Source: Ignavibacteriales bacterium
GTDB taxonomy: Bacteria > Bacteroidota > Ignavibacteria > UBA10030
NCBI GenBank assembly: GCA_016207415.1
Contig: JACQPT010000091.1
Coordinates: forward strand, 1 to 36,065
Reading direction: 5' to 3'
Length of the DNA stretch: 36,065 bases
Part shown: piece by piece, positions 17,932 through 26,799 of the stretch
Layout: every line of letters begins with the position of its first letter
How positions within the stretch are numbered: position 1 is the stretch's first letter
Notes under the pieces: generated by a model
What the model was told of the DNA's origin: nothing
Databases searched by the model: none
Seen by the model: the letters and a program-made list of their open reading frames with translations, nothing else
Program-made: the position numbers and the translations under genes

Positions 17932-19065
17932 CTACACGGAAAAAGCAGAAATGGCGGCTCTCACACCCACCCCCGGCTCGAACTTGTAGCCGCAGTCTTT
18001 CAACGTTAATTCGAGCGCAGACACTATCGCTGTCATGTCGAATTCATCGTAGTAGCCAAGGTGGGAAATTCGGATAATCTTTCCTTTGAAATGGCCCTGC
18101 CCCCCGGCAACAGTGATCCCGTATTTGTTTTTCAGGGTCCTGTTGAATGCCTTTGCATCCAGGGAATCGGGAATTGTTATTGCCGTGAGCGCGTTTGAGG
18201 GACACTTCGCCAGCACAGATAATCCCAGCGCCTGAGCCGACGACCTGATGGAACGTGCAAGCCGATCGTGTCGCTTCCAGACGTTTTCGATCCCTTCCGA
18301 CCGTATCATTTCTAACGCCTTGTCAACGCCGATGACGAGTGAGACTGCGGGAGTCCATGGCGTGTCATTGTCTCGGACCGCTTTTTTGGCTTTTATGAGG
18401 TCAAAATAGTATTTCGGCAACGTCGATTTCTCGGTCATCCGCCAGGCCCGCTCGCTGAGAGCAAGAAATGCCAGACCAGGCGGTATCATGAGCCCTTTTT
18501 GAGATCCGGTCACGACAGCATCGATTCCCCACTCGTCCATCCTCAATTCCATGGCGCCGACTGCCGTAATGCCGTCGACAACGACAGCAGCCTCACAGTT
18601 CTTGTGGACTTCTCGCGCGATAGTTTTGACGTCTGTTGCCGCACCGGTGGAAGTTTCACTTTGGGTTAGATAGACAGCTTTCACAGCGGGATTCCCTTTG
18701 AGCGCATCCGCAATCTGGTCGGCGGAAACGCTCGAGCCCCACTCCACGGAAACTTCTACAGCGTGCATTCCGTAGGCACGGAGTATCTCGCCCCATCGTT
18801 CTCCAAATTTTCCGCCGTTCACGAAAACTGCGGTTTCTCCTGGCTGGTGCAGATTGCAGACGACCGCATCCATCGAACCCGTGCCGGACGAAGTCAGTGT
18901 GAGGACATCGCCCGAAGTCTGAAAAAGATACCTGAGGTTGTTGTTCACCCGCGTGAAGAGTTCGGTGAATTCCGGATGTCGATGGTGAATCATCGGCTCC
19001 GCCATCTTGAGCATGACAGATTCGGGGACTGGCGTAGGTCCGGGTGTGAAAAGCCTCTTTTTCAA
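17932..19065 (-). CDS. Class V PLP-dependent aminotransferase (serine-pyruvate/alanine-glyoxylate type; possible phosphoserine aminotransferase)
   Basis: 377 aa. RLFTPGPTPVPESVMLKMAEPMIHHRHPEFTELF, VDGITAVGAMELRMDEWGIDAVVTGSQKGLMIPPGLAF (PLP-Lys context). Starts at TTG (19063-19065) with AAGGA 6 nt upstream; 28 nt upstream of serA. Confidence 0.9.
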   Translation of the reverse strand: MKKRLFTPGPTPVPESVMLKMAEPMIHHRHPEFTELFTRVNNNLRYLFQTSGDVLTLTSSGTGSMDAVVCNLHQPGETAVFVNGGKFGERWGEILRAYGMHAVEVSVEWGSSVSADQIADALKGNPAVKAVYLTQSETSTGAATDVKTIAREVHKNCEAAVVVDGITAVGAMELRMDEWGIDAVVTGSQKGLMIPPGLAFLALSERAWRMTEKSTLPKYYFDLIKAKKAVRDNDTPWTPAVSLVIGVDKALEMIRSEGIENVWKRHDRLARSIRSSAQALGLSVLAKCPSNALTAITIPDSLDAKAFNRTLKNKYGITVAGGQGHFKGKIIRISHLGYYDEFDMTAIVSALELTLKDCGYKFEPGVGVRAAISAFSV

Positions 19066-19100
19066 AGCGTATTCCTTCTCAGCGAATTCATGATGAGGAA

Positions 19101-19129
19101 ATTATAACACTTCGGTTCTGGAGAAGCAA
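19101..19129 (-). promoter_or_regulatory. Putative sigma70-type promoter of the aminotransferase-serA operon
   Basis: Minus strand TTGCTT (19124-19129), 17-nt spacer, perfect TATAAT (19101-19106). Confidence 0.6.
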
Positions 19130-19143
19130 GAACGCTGTACACG

Positions 19144-19174
19144 CAAAGACCTCGAAGGTCGTTCGAGGTCTTTG
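19144..19174 (-). terminator. Strong hairpin in the engB/aminotransferase intergenic region; possible terminator
   Basis: Perfect 13-bp inverted repeat caaagacctcgaa (19144-19156) / ttcgaggtctttg (19162-19174), 5-nt loop. No clear U-tract follows on either strand. Confidence 0.5.
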
Positions 19175-19200
19175 GAAGTAATGGAATCAAGGAAGAGCAG

Positions 19201-19833
19201 TCAGACAGCTTCCTTCTTGCGTCTGGGTGAATGCTCAAAGTGGCCCTCAATACGTTTCAGCAACTCTGTGCGGCCATCTCCGTCGACGATGGAGAAGGGC
19301 ACAATGCCTGCGCAGCAACCGCCGTTGGTGAGCTGAGAATGAAATCGGTCCTTATATGCTTCCAGCTGTTTCGTGAGCTTGCTCGTGGGAAGCTTATCGG
19401 CTTTTGTCAGGACGAGAAGGTACGGCACTTCGTAGTATTCCAGCCAGTCCATCATCATCAAATCCAGGGGCGTTGGCTCCTGACGGGAATCGATCAGCTG
19501 CATTGCAAGGCTTATCGGGGAGCCTCTTTTGAGAAAATCTTCAATCAGCTTCTTCCATCCGGCGCGCATTTGCTCGGGCACTTTCGCGTACCCGTAACCG
19601 GGAAGGTCGACAAAGTAGAACTGGTTATTAATAATGTAGTAGTTGATTTCCCTCGTTTTGCCTGGGGTGGAACTGGACCGCGCCAGATTCTTTCGTCCGC
19701 AAATCTTGTTGAGCAGGGAGGACTTGCCCACATTCGACCTGCCGATGAACAGGATCTCTTTGAGTTCGTTCTTGGGCAGCTGCCGGAGGTCTGCCACTCC
19801 CTGAAGGAATTCCGCCGATGTTATTTTAAGCAT
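19201..19833 (-). CDS. engB: Ribosome biogenesis GTP-binding protein YihA/YsxC (EngB)
   Basis: 210 aa. GRSNVGKSSLLN (G1), DLPGYGYAKVP (G3), LTKADKL (G4). Confidence 0.95.
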   Translation of the reverse strand: MLKITSAEFLQGVADLRQLPKNELKEILFIGRSNVGKSSLLNKICGRKNLARSSSTPGKTREINYYIINNQFYFVDLPGYGYAKVPEQMRAGWKKLIEDFLKRGSPISLAMQLIDSRQEPTPLDLMMMDWLEYYEVPYLLVLTKADKLPTSKLTKQLEAYKDRFHSQLTNGGCCAGIVPFSIVDGDGRTELLKRIEGHFEHSPRRKKEAV

Positions 19834-19872
19834 AGCTGGTACCTTTTGTTAGTTGAACACGGAAAAAACTCA

Positions 19873-20406
19873 CTAACTCTTCTTCACTGAGGGGGCTGCA
19901 GCTTCTGCTTTCGCCTCTTTCGACGCCGTCTTTTCTTTTTGTGAAGACTTCTTCGTCTTGTTCGCCCCGCCTTTTGCTGCTTTTGCCGCAGGTTTCGCCG
20001 CGGCTTTTTCCTGGCCCGTATTGTAGTCGACAAGTTCGATCACGGCGAGCTCTGCTCCGTCACCGTATCGCCTGCCGAGCTTGACCACACGGGTGTAGCC
20101 TCCCGGTCGGTTCGCAACTTTTGGAGCTATGTCGTTAAACAATGTCGAAACGGCAGCACGGTCGCGAAGGAACGCGAACACCTGTCGGCGCGCGTGAACG
20201 TTCTTCAGTTTTCCGTCGCCTTCGTGCGCCACGGCGTTCTTTGCACGCGTGATGAGCTTTTCAACAAACATGCGTGTTTCTTTTGCCTTTGCCGCCGTCG
20301 TCCAGATCTTCTTGTGCTGAATGAGCGAGGCACTGAGAGCCGCCAGGGTTGCCTTGCGGTGACTCGAGGTGCGTTTCAGCTTTCTGCCTGATTTCAGATG
20401 TCGCAT
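19873..20406 (-). CDS. rplQ: 50S ribosomal protein L17 with Lys/Ala-rich C-terminal extension
   Basis: [53 protein letters not shown]; tail [43 protein letters not shown]. Confidence 0.97.
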   Translation of the reverse strand: MRHLKSGRKLKRTSSHRKATLAALSASLIQHKKIWTTAAKAKETRMFVEKLITRAKNAVAHEGDGKLKNVHARRQVFAFLRDRAAVSTLFNDIAPKVANRPGGYTRVVKLGRRYGDGAELAVIELVDYNTGQEKAAAKPAAKAAKGGANKTKKSSQKEKTASKEAKAEAAAPSVKKS

Positions 20407-20424
20407 AGCGTTTCCTTACCTCGT

Positions 20425-21411
20425 CTACTCGTTACCGTCTTTCAGATACTTGTCCACATCCATTCCGAAATTCAATCCGTACTCGTCGACAATCGCAGCG
20501 AGCTCAGCAAGCGATTTCCGCCCAAAGTTGCGGAACTTGAGCAATTCGGATTCGTTCCGGCGTACCAGGTCCGCCATTGTTTTGATGTTCGCTGAACGCA
20601 AGCAGTTGTGCGAACGCACAGAGAGCTCGAGCTCATCGACGGACATCTTCAGGATCTTCCGGATACGACTCACCTCACCTTCCTGCTGACTCTCAATCTT
20701 CTCCGTCTCGGGCTCCGTTCCAAAATTGATGAAAAGCTGGACATGATCCCTGAGAATTTTCCCTGCGTGCGTCAGCGCATCCTGGGGAGAGATGGAACCG
20801 TCTGTCTCGATCTCGATGACAAGTTTTTCAAAATCTGTCTGGCCGCCGACGCGTGTCGGCTCTACGAGATACCGGACATTCATGATCGGCGTAAAAATCG
20901 AATCGACGGCAATCATGCCCAACGGCTGGTCGGGAGACTTGTTCTCTTCGGCCGCTGCGTAACCTTTGCCACGGCCAAGACGCAATTCGATCTCAAAGTC
21001 CGCGTCCTTGTTAAGCGAGGCAAGGTGGCAATCGGGGTTGAGAATTTCGATCTCGCTGGTAGCTTTCTGCAGGTCGGCTGCAACGAACTCGCCGGGTCCT
21101 TTCATGGGAACCGTGATTTTCGTGGCTTTCTTATTCACGGGTTTGATCCGAACTTGTTTTAGGTTCAGAATAAAGTCCGCAACATCTTCAACCATCCCTT
21201 TGATCGTCGAGAATTCGTGCTGAATCCCGTCGACCCGGATGGCCGTGATAGCCGTACCGGGAAGCGACGAGAGGAGCACCCGGCGGAAGGAATTCCCCAA
21301 AGTGACTCCGAAGCCCTTCTCCAGCGGCTGGACGGTGAATCGGCCAAACGTTGCGGTTGCGGACGACTCCTCGAGTTCAATTCTTTCAGGCATTTGGACA
21401 AACGTGCTCAT
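20425..21411 (-). CDS. rpoA: DNA-directed RNA polymerase subunit alpha
   Basis: 328 aa. FTVQPLEKGFGVTLGNSFRRVLLSSLPGTAITAIRVDGIQHEFSTIKGMVEDV and alpha-CTD LELSVRSHNCLRSANIKTMADLVRRNESELLKFRNFGRKSLAEL. Confidence 0.98.
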   Translation of the reverse strand: MSTFVQMPERIELEESSATATFGRFTVQPLEKGFGVTLGNSFRRVLLSSLPGTAITAIRVDGIQHEFSTIKGMVEDVADFILNLKQVRIKPVNKKATKITVPMKGPGEFVAADLQKATSEIEILNPDCHLASLNKDADFEIELRLGRGKGYAAAEENKSPDQPLGMIAVDSIFTPIMNVRYLVEPTRVGGQTDFEKLVIEIETDGSISPQDALTHAGKILRDHVQLFINFGTEPETEKIESQQEGEVSRIRKILKMSVDELELSVRSHNCLRSANIKTMADLVRRNESELLKFRNFGRKSLAELAAIVDEYGLNFGMDVDKYLKDGNE

Positions 21412-21477
21412 AATGTTCTTTCCCTCGCTGATGACGAGGATGTTAAGAGTTCAAAATCTTGAATGGAATTCTTCTCA

Positions 21478-22107
21478 CTACTTCGAATACAATTCAACAA
21501 TAAGTTGCTCATTTGCATTGAGTGGTATATCCGGCCGCTCGGGGATGTTCAGGAACGTTCCCGACATCGTCGCCTTATCCAGGCTGAGCCACGGTAACAT
21601 TGCTGTGTCCTTCATCCGCTTCATAGAGGAGTGGATGATCTCCAGCTTCCTGCTTTTGTCCTGAACATGAACCACATCTCCTGGGTTCAACAAATAGGAC
21701 GGCACGTCGACAACGCGATTATTGACCGTGAAGTGCCGATGGAGAATTAGCTGCCGTGCGGCTTTTCGCGATGGTGCAAGCCCGAGACGATAGACGACGT
21801 TGTCGAGCCTCCGCTCAAGCATCTTCACGAGCATGTCTCCCGTGCGTCCAGTGACCTTCAGCGCCCGTTCGAAATAATTCCGGAACTGAGATTCCAACAG
21901 GCCGTACGCCCTCCGCACCTTTTGTTTCTCACGCAGCTGCAAGCCGTATTCCGAGATTCGGGATCGACGGGACTGCCCGTGCTGTCCGGGTGGATACGAG
22001 CGTCTCTCCACAGGGCATTTATCCGTATAACACTTCGTGCCCTTCAAAAACAGCTTCTGCCGCTCCCTGCGACACAGTTTGCAACTGGCATCCAAGTATC
22101 TTGCCAT
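21478..22107 (-). CDS. rpsD: 30S ribosomal protein S4 (zinc-binding type)
   Basis: MARYLDASCKLCRRERQKLFLKGTKCYTDKCPVERRSYPPGQHG, four-Cys motif; S4 domain. Confidence 0.97.
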   Translation of the reverse strand: MARYLDASCKLCRRERQKLFLKGTKCYTDKCPVERRSYPPGQHGQSRRSRISEYGLQLREKQKVRRAYGLLESQFRNYFERALKVTGRTGDMLVKMLERRLDNVVYRLGLAPSRKAARQLILHRHFTVNNRVVDVPSYLLNPGDVVHVQDKSRKLEIIHSSMKRMKDTAMLPWLSLDKATMSGTFLNIPERPDIPLNANEQLIVELYSK

Positions 22108-22184
22108 AGACCTCCTAGGGTGAACTCAAAAACACTTCGTTATTCTGCAGTTTCTTGTTCGAAATTCAGACTCACACTTTAATA

Positions 22185-22583
22185 TTATACCCGACGACGC
22201 TTTGGCGGACGGCATCCGTTGTGAGGAATCGGGGTGATATCTCGAATCATCGTCACTTCCAGGCCGGCGGTTTGGAGCGAACGCACCGCCGCCTCACGGC
22301 CTCCGCCGGGGCCTTTAATAAACACCTCCACACGCTTCAACCCAAGGTCAACAGCTTCCTTCGCCGCCGCTTCAGCCGCGACCTGAGCCGCAAACGGTGT
22401 GCTCTTGCGCGAACCTTTGAACCCGTTCTTCCCGGCCGATGACCATGCGATGACGTTTCCGTACGTGTCCGTCAGGGTAACAATCGTGTTGTTAAAGGTC
22501 GCCTTGACGAAAGCCTTGCCGTTTGCGTCGACGTGGACTTTCTTTTTCTTCTTTGTAACCGGAGCCGCTACCTGTTTAGCCAA
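22185..22583 (-). CDS. rpsK: 30S ribosomal protein S11
   Basis: [48 protein letters not shown]...[11 protein letters not shown]. Confidence 0.97.
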   Translation of the reverse strand: MAKQVAAPVTKKKKKVHVDANGKAFVKATFNNTIVTLTDTYGNVIAWSSAGKNGFKGSRKSTPFAAQVAAEAAAKEAVDLGLKRVEVFIKGPGGGREAAVRSLQTAGLEVTMIRDITPIPHNGCRPPKRRRV

Positions 22584-22727
22584 AAAACGTTTCTCCTTGA
22601 ATTAGCTCAGTGGATTGTTCGATTATTGGATTGTAGTCTGAGGCAAAGATTAGGTTTTTGACTGATCATTGATTCACTATCCATTCATCCACTAATCCAT
22701 TGTTCCTCTGTTGCTTTGACTTCGCCG

Positions 22728-23111
22728 CTATTTCTTCTCAATCGCCTTCTTCTTGCCCGCGACAGTCTTTCGTTTGCCTTTCCGCGTGCGAGCGTTCGTC
22801 CGTGTCCGCTGTCCGCGCACGGGTAATCCTTTGCGGTGGCGAAGCCCGCGGTAGGAGCCAATGTCCATGAGGCGCTTTGTGTTGAGCTGAGCTTCGCTCC
22901 TCATCGCCCCCTCCACTTTGTAATCGCTCTGGATCACAGAACGGATGCTGGCCACTTCTTCGTCGCTCAGGTCGGCGACCCGTTTGTTCAGGTCGACCTT
23001 GGCTTTTGTGAGAATATCCTGAGACGATGACCTGCCGATACCGTAGATATAGGTCAGGCCGATTTCCACGCGTTTGTTTTTTGGCAAATCAACTCCTGCA
23101 ATGCGAGCCAC
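22728..23111 (-). CDS. rpsM: 30S ribosomal protein S13
   Basis: [34 protein letters not shown]...[32 protein letters not shown]. Confidence 0.97.
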   Translation of the reverse strand: MARIAGVDLPKNKRVEIGLTYIYGIGRSSSQDILTKAKVDLNKRVADLSDEEVASIRSVIQSDYKVEGAMRSEAQLNTKRLMDIGSYRGLRHRKGLPVRGQRTRTNARTRKGKRKTVAGKKKAIEKK

Positions 23112-23130
23112 TCGTCAATACTCCTTATGT

Positions 23131-23244
23131 TTATCCCTGACGCTGCTTGTGTTTAGGGTTCTTGCAAATAACGTGAACCACTCCCTTGCGCTTGATGATT
23201 TTGCAATTCTCGCAAAGTTTTTTTACCGACGATCGAACTTTCAT
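23131..23244 (-). CDS. rpmJ: 50S ribosomal protein L36 (zinc-binding type); absent from the ORF track because of its size
   Basis: Own translation of the minus strand: [37 protein letters not shown] (37 aa), C-C-C-H ligands intact, between infA and rpsM as expected. Confidence 0.96.
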   Translation of the reverse strand: MKVRSSVKKLCENCKIIKRKGVVHVICKNPKHKQRQG

Positions 23245-23257
23245 GTTGAATCCTCAG

Positions 23258-23476
23258 CTACTTATAGCGATACGTAATTCTGCCCTTGGTGAGATCATAC
23301 GGCGACATTTCCACCGTCACACGGTCTCCCACAAGGATCTTGATGTAGTGCATCCGCATTTTCCCTGAAATGTGAGCCAGAATCTCATGTCCACTGTCCA
23401 GTTTCACTCTGAAGGTCGCATTCGGAAGAGTCTCGGTAATCACTCCGTCTACTTTAATAGGACCTTGCTTTGCCAT
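23258..23476 (-). CDS. infA: Translation initiation factor IF-1
   Basis: 72 aa. [72 protein letters not shown]. Confidence 0.98.
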   Translation of the reverse strand: MAKQGPIKVDGVITETLPNATFRVKLDSGHEILAHISGKMRMHYIKILVGDRVTVEMSPYDLTKGRITYRYK

Positions 23477-24244
23477 TCAGTTTGGTACTTGAGTTAAGAT
23501 CTCCGGCTTCCCGTTCACAATGGCGATTGTGTGTTCAAAATGAGCCGACGGCATGCCGTCCTGCGTGACGATCGTCCAGCCGTCTGCCAGAACGCGGACC
23601 TTCCAGGTTCCATAGTTCACCATGGGTTCGATGGCCAGGGTCATCCCCGTTTTCAGCCTCACGCCGGTACCCGGATCGCCAAAATTCGGGACCGAAGGTT
23701 CTTCGTGAAGTTCTTTGCCCACGCCATGTCCCACCAAATCCCGAACGATGGAGAATCCGTTGATCTCGACATATTCCTGCACTGCATGCGAGATATCATG
23801 AACCCGGTTCCCCTCGATCGCTTTTTCAATCCCCCGATACAACGCCTCTTCTGTCACACGCAGCAAGCGCTCTTTTTCTTCCGAGATTTCTCCGACGGGG
23901 AATGACCAGGCTCCGTCTCCGTAATACCCGTCTTTTTTTACTCCAACATCTACGGAGAGAATTTCGCCTTCCTTGAGCATCCGTCTTCCCGGTATTCCGT
24001 GGACGACTTCCGAGTCCACCGACGTGCAGAGGGTTCCCGGAAAGAGGTTGTGCTTACTGCTCCCGTATCCCTTGAAGGCGGGAACGGCCTCAAACGACCT
24101 GATGTATTCTTCCGCCAGTCTGTCGAGTTCCAGCGTCGTGACACCCGGCTTCACTTCGGCTCCGACGAGCCTGAGAACTTCTGCCACGATCCTGGAGCTC
24201 TCGCGCATTAGCTCGATTTCGCGTTTCGATTTGAGCTGCACCAT
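23477..24244 (-). CDS. map: Type I methionyl aminopeptidase
   Basis: 255 aa. GYGSKHNLFPGTLCTSVDSEVVHGIPG, VDVGVKKDGYYGDGAWSFPVG, GHGVGKELHEEPSVPNFG. Confidence 0.96.
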   Translation of the reverse strand: MVQLKSKREIELMRESSRIVAEVLRLVGAEVKPGVTTLELDRLAEEYIRSFEAVPAFKGYGSSKHNLFPGTLCTSVDSEVVHGIPGRRMLKEGEILSVDVGVKKDGYYGDGAWSFPVGEISEEKERLLRVTEEALYRGIEKAIEGNRVHDISHAVQEYVEINGFSIVRDLVGHGVGKELHEEPSVPNFGDPGTGVRLKTGMTLAIEPMVNYGTWKVRVLADGWTIVTQDGMPSAHFEHTIAIVNGKPEILTQVPN

Positions 24245-24254
24245 CGGCCATTTC

Positions 24255-25601
24255 TCAGAACCCGCGGCGCCCTCTCAGCTTGCCGCTTTTCATGAAGCCA
24301 TCATAATGACGCATGAGCAAATGCGATTCGACTTGTTGAAGCGTATCAAGGGCAACACCGACAATAATGAGTAGACTAGTGCCTCCAAAGAACGATGCGA
24401 AACTCGGCGTCACCCCCATTTTCATCATGAACGTTGGGAGAATCGCCACGATTGCCAGAAACACAGACCCGGGAAGCGTGATCCTCGTGAGAATGTTGTC
24501 CACAAACTCCGCCGTGTGCGGACCGGGGCGAATTCCGGGAATAAACCCTCCCTGCCGTTTCATTGTATCGGCAACATCTTTCGGGTTGAACGCAATCGCC
24601 GTGTAAAAATACGTGAAGAACACAATCATCAACCCGTACACAATCGAGTAGGTCCAGGACATGTGGCCGAACCAGTCATTCGATAATTCCGAGACAAAAT
24701 CGCTTTCCGGAAAGAACGAGAAAATGATCTGCGGAATAAACATGATCGACTGCGCAAAGATTATCGGCATCACGCCTGCTGTATTGACTCTCATCGGGAT
24801 ATACTGCGTAATGCCCCCGTAGACCTTTCGCCCGACGACGCGTTTTGCGTACTGCACCGGGATACGACGCGTGCCTTGTGTTACAAGCACCACCCCCGCC
24901 ACAATGAATCCCATCAGGATGAAAATCACCAACTCAACGATCAGGTTACGGCTCCCTGAGGAAACGATTTGATACTCGTCAAGAATTGAACTGGGGAATC
25001 TCGCAATGATCCCGATAAAAATAATGAGTGATATGCCGTTGCCTATTCCCCGTTCGGTGATCTGTTCGCCAAGCCACATCATAAAGATCGTTCCCGCAGT
25101 CAGGATCACTATGGTGCTGAAGGTAAACCCGAAGCCCTGAACCTCGACAGGCACGATCGGCAGACCACCCTCACCCGTCGTGTAGACCAGCTTGACGACA
25201 ACACCGCTTGCCTGCAGAATGGAGATCAACACCGTCCCGTAGCGCGTGTATTGTGTGATCTTCTTGCGTCCGTCTTCTCCCTCTTTCTGCAGTTTTTGAA
25301 AGTACGGGATCACCGCTCCCAAGAGCTGAATGACAATCGAGGAGCTGATGTAGGGCATTATGCCCAGGGCAAAGACTGCCGCGTTGCTGAACGCTCCCCC
25401 CACGAACAGGTCATAGAGCCCAAACAGCGAGCCTTCGGCTCCACGCCGAATCGTATCGGCAAGAAGCACAGCGTCCACTCCGGGCACCGTCACGTGTGAG
25501 CCGATGCGCACAACGATCAACAAGGCTGCGGTGAACAACAATCGTTCCCGCAGTTCCTGAATCTTGAAAATGTTGGTAAAGGTCTCGCCCAGCTTACTCA
25601 T
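24255..25601 (-). CDS. secY: Preprotein translocase subunit SecY
   Basis: 448 aa polytopic. ALGIMPYISSSIVIQLL, GIGNGISLIIFIGI, FNPKDVADTMKRQGGFIPGIRPG. Confidence 0.97.
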   Translation of the reverse strand: MSKLGETFTNIFKIQELRERLLFTAALLIVVRIGSHVTVPGVDAVLLADTIRRGAEGSLFGLYDLFVGGAFSNAAVFALGIMPYISSSIVIQLLGAVIPYFQKLQKEGEDGRKKITQYTRYGTVLISILQASGVVVKLVYTTGEGGLPIVPVEVQGFGFTFSTIVILTAGTIFMMWLGEQITERGIGNGISLIIFIGIIARFPSSILDEYQIVSSGSRNLIVELVIFILMGFIVAGVVLVTQGTRRIPVQYAKRVVGRKVYGGITQYIPMRVNTAGVMPIIFAQSIMFIPQIIFSFFPESDFVSELSNDWFGHMSWTYSIVYGLMIVFFTYFYTAIAFNPKDVADTMKRQGGFIPGIRPGPHTAEFVDNILTRITLPGSVFLAIVAILPTFMMKMGVTPSFASFFGGTSLLIIVGVALDTLQQVESHLLMRHYDGFMKSGKLRGRRGF

Positions 25602-25609
25602 GAGCTGCC

Positions 25610-26080
25610 TTATTGAGAAAGAACAATCGCTTTTCCACCCGCCGCTTGGATTTTTTCCAGCGCAGATTTGCTGAACGCATGGACGCTGACTTCAATTTTG
25701 GATTTCAAGTCGCCGTTTCCCAGGATCTTGATCGGCACATCTTTCTTTGAAACGGCGCCCGCATTATACAGCGATTCTGGGGTGACGGCCGTCCCGTCAA
25801 TCTTCTTTGTGGAAACGAGGCGTTCGAGAGTTTCCAGGTTGACGATCTGGGCCTCGACTCGATTATGCGGCTTGAAGCCAAACTTCGGGATTCTGCGCAA
25901 CAGCGGCATCTGCCCGCCCTCGAACCACAGTTTGAACTTATGACCCGAACGGGAGCGCGCTCCCTTGTGACCTTTCGTCGCCGTGCCGCCGTGGCCGGAT
26001 CCTTGACCTCGGCCGATCCGCTTGACGCGTCGTCGCGAACCTTTGGCGGGAGTGAGATTGCTCAGGATGTCCTTGCCCAC
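25610..26080 (-). CDS. rplO: 50S ribosomal protein L15 (GTG start overlapping the rpmD stop)
   Basis: VGKDILSNLTPAKGSRRRVKRIGRGQGSGHGGTATKGHKGARSRSG. GTG at 26078-26080 overlaps the rpmD TAG at 26080-26082. The longer track ORF (to 26164) is out-of-frame read-through of rpmD. Confidence 0.95.
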   Translation of the reverse strand: MGKDILSNLTPAKGSRRRVKRIGRGQGSGHGGTATKGHKGARSRSGHKFKLWFEGGQMPLLRRIPKFGFKPHNRVEAQIVNLETLERLVSTKKIDGTAVTPESLYNAGAVSKKDVPIKILGNGDLKSKIEVSVHAFSKSALEKIQAAGGKAIVLSQ

Positions 26081-26271
26081 TATTTTACCTCTTCGACTTT
26101 GACGAGATGACGCACGGTATTGATCATTCCCCGCACCTGAAGCGTATCGTTCTTCACCACCCAATAATTGGGACGTCCGAGCCCGAGCGCCTTTATTGTC
26201 CGCTTGGCGTTTTCGAGTTGCTTGATGATGCTCTTCGTCTGCGTGATCTTTATTTTTTTCGATTCAGCCAT
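26080..26271 (-). CDS. rpmD: 50S ribosomal protein L30
   Basis: MAESKKIKITQTKSIIKQLENAKRTIKALGLGRPNYWVVKNDTLQVRGMINTVRHLVKVEEVK. Confidence 0.95.
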   Translation of the reverse strand: MAESKKIKITQTKSIIKQLENAKRTIKALGLGRPNYWVVKNDTLQVRGMINTVRHLVKVEEVK

Positions 26272-26279
26272 GATCAAAC

Positions 26280-26783
26280 CTAATTCTGAAACAGTTCGTG
26301 GAGAGTGATGCCGCGACGGGCCGCCACCATTTTTGCGTCGGTGAGATTCAGGAGAGCCTGCATCGTCGCTTTGACAACGTTGTGGGGGTTGGACGAGCCC
26401 ATTTGCTTTGTCAGGACATCTTTGACTCCTGCTGATTCAAGGACAGCACGCACCCCACCGCCGGCAATAAGTCCTGTGCCAGGAGAGGCCGGTTTCAGAA
26501 GTACTCTCCCTGCTCCAAATTTTCCGATGACTTCATGCGGTATTGTGCCTTTCACGACCGAAACCTTCACGACATTCTTCTTCGCATCCTCCCCACCTTT
26601 TGCAATAGCGTCGGCAACCTCGTTGGCCTTCCCAAGCCCGATGCCGACATGGCCGTTGCCGTCTCCCACAACCACCACAGCATTAAAGCTGAAGCGCCGG
26701 CCGCCTTTGACCACTTTTGCCACGCGGTTGACGTGAACAAGCCGCTCTTTGAGTTCCAGTTCGCCTGCTTTTATTCTTGCCAT
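26280..26783 (-). CDS. rpsE: 30S ribosomal protein S5
   Basis: 167 aa. [50 protein letters not shown]. Confidence 0.98.
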   Translation of the reverse strand: MARIKAGELELKERLVHVNRVAKVVKGGRRFSFNAVVVVGDGNGHVGIGLGKANEVADAIAKGGEDAKKNVVKVSVVKGTIPHEVIGKFGAGRVLLKPASPGTGLIAGGGVRAVLESAGVKDVLTKQMGSSNPHNVVKATMQALLNLTDAKMVAARRGITLHELFQN

Positions 26784-26799
26784 GTTGATTCTTTGATGT

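Noticed and set aside
19062-19250. 62-aa minus-strand ORF upstream of the aminotransferase
   Set aside because: Runs through the intergenic hairpin and promoter. Only the last nine codons (mini-ORF) were kept as a possible leader peptide.
21412-21477. Small stem-loop (CCTCG TCATCAG CGAGG) between rpsD and rpoA
   Set aside because: Only a 5-bp stem without U-tract; within chance expectation.
24245-24254. Missing adk between secY and map
   Set aside because: Absence of adk at this position is common outside gamma-proteobacteria/Firmicutes-type arrangements; not unusual for this group.
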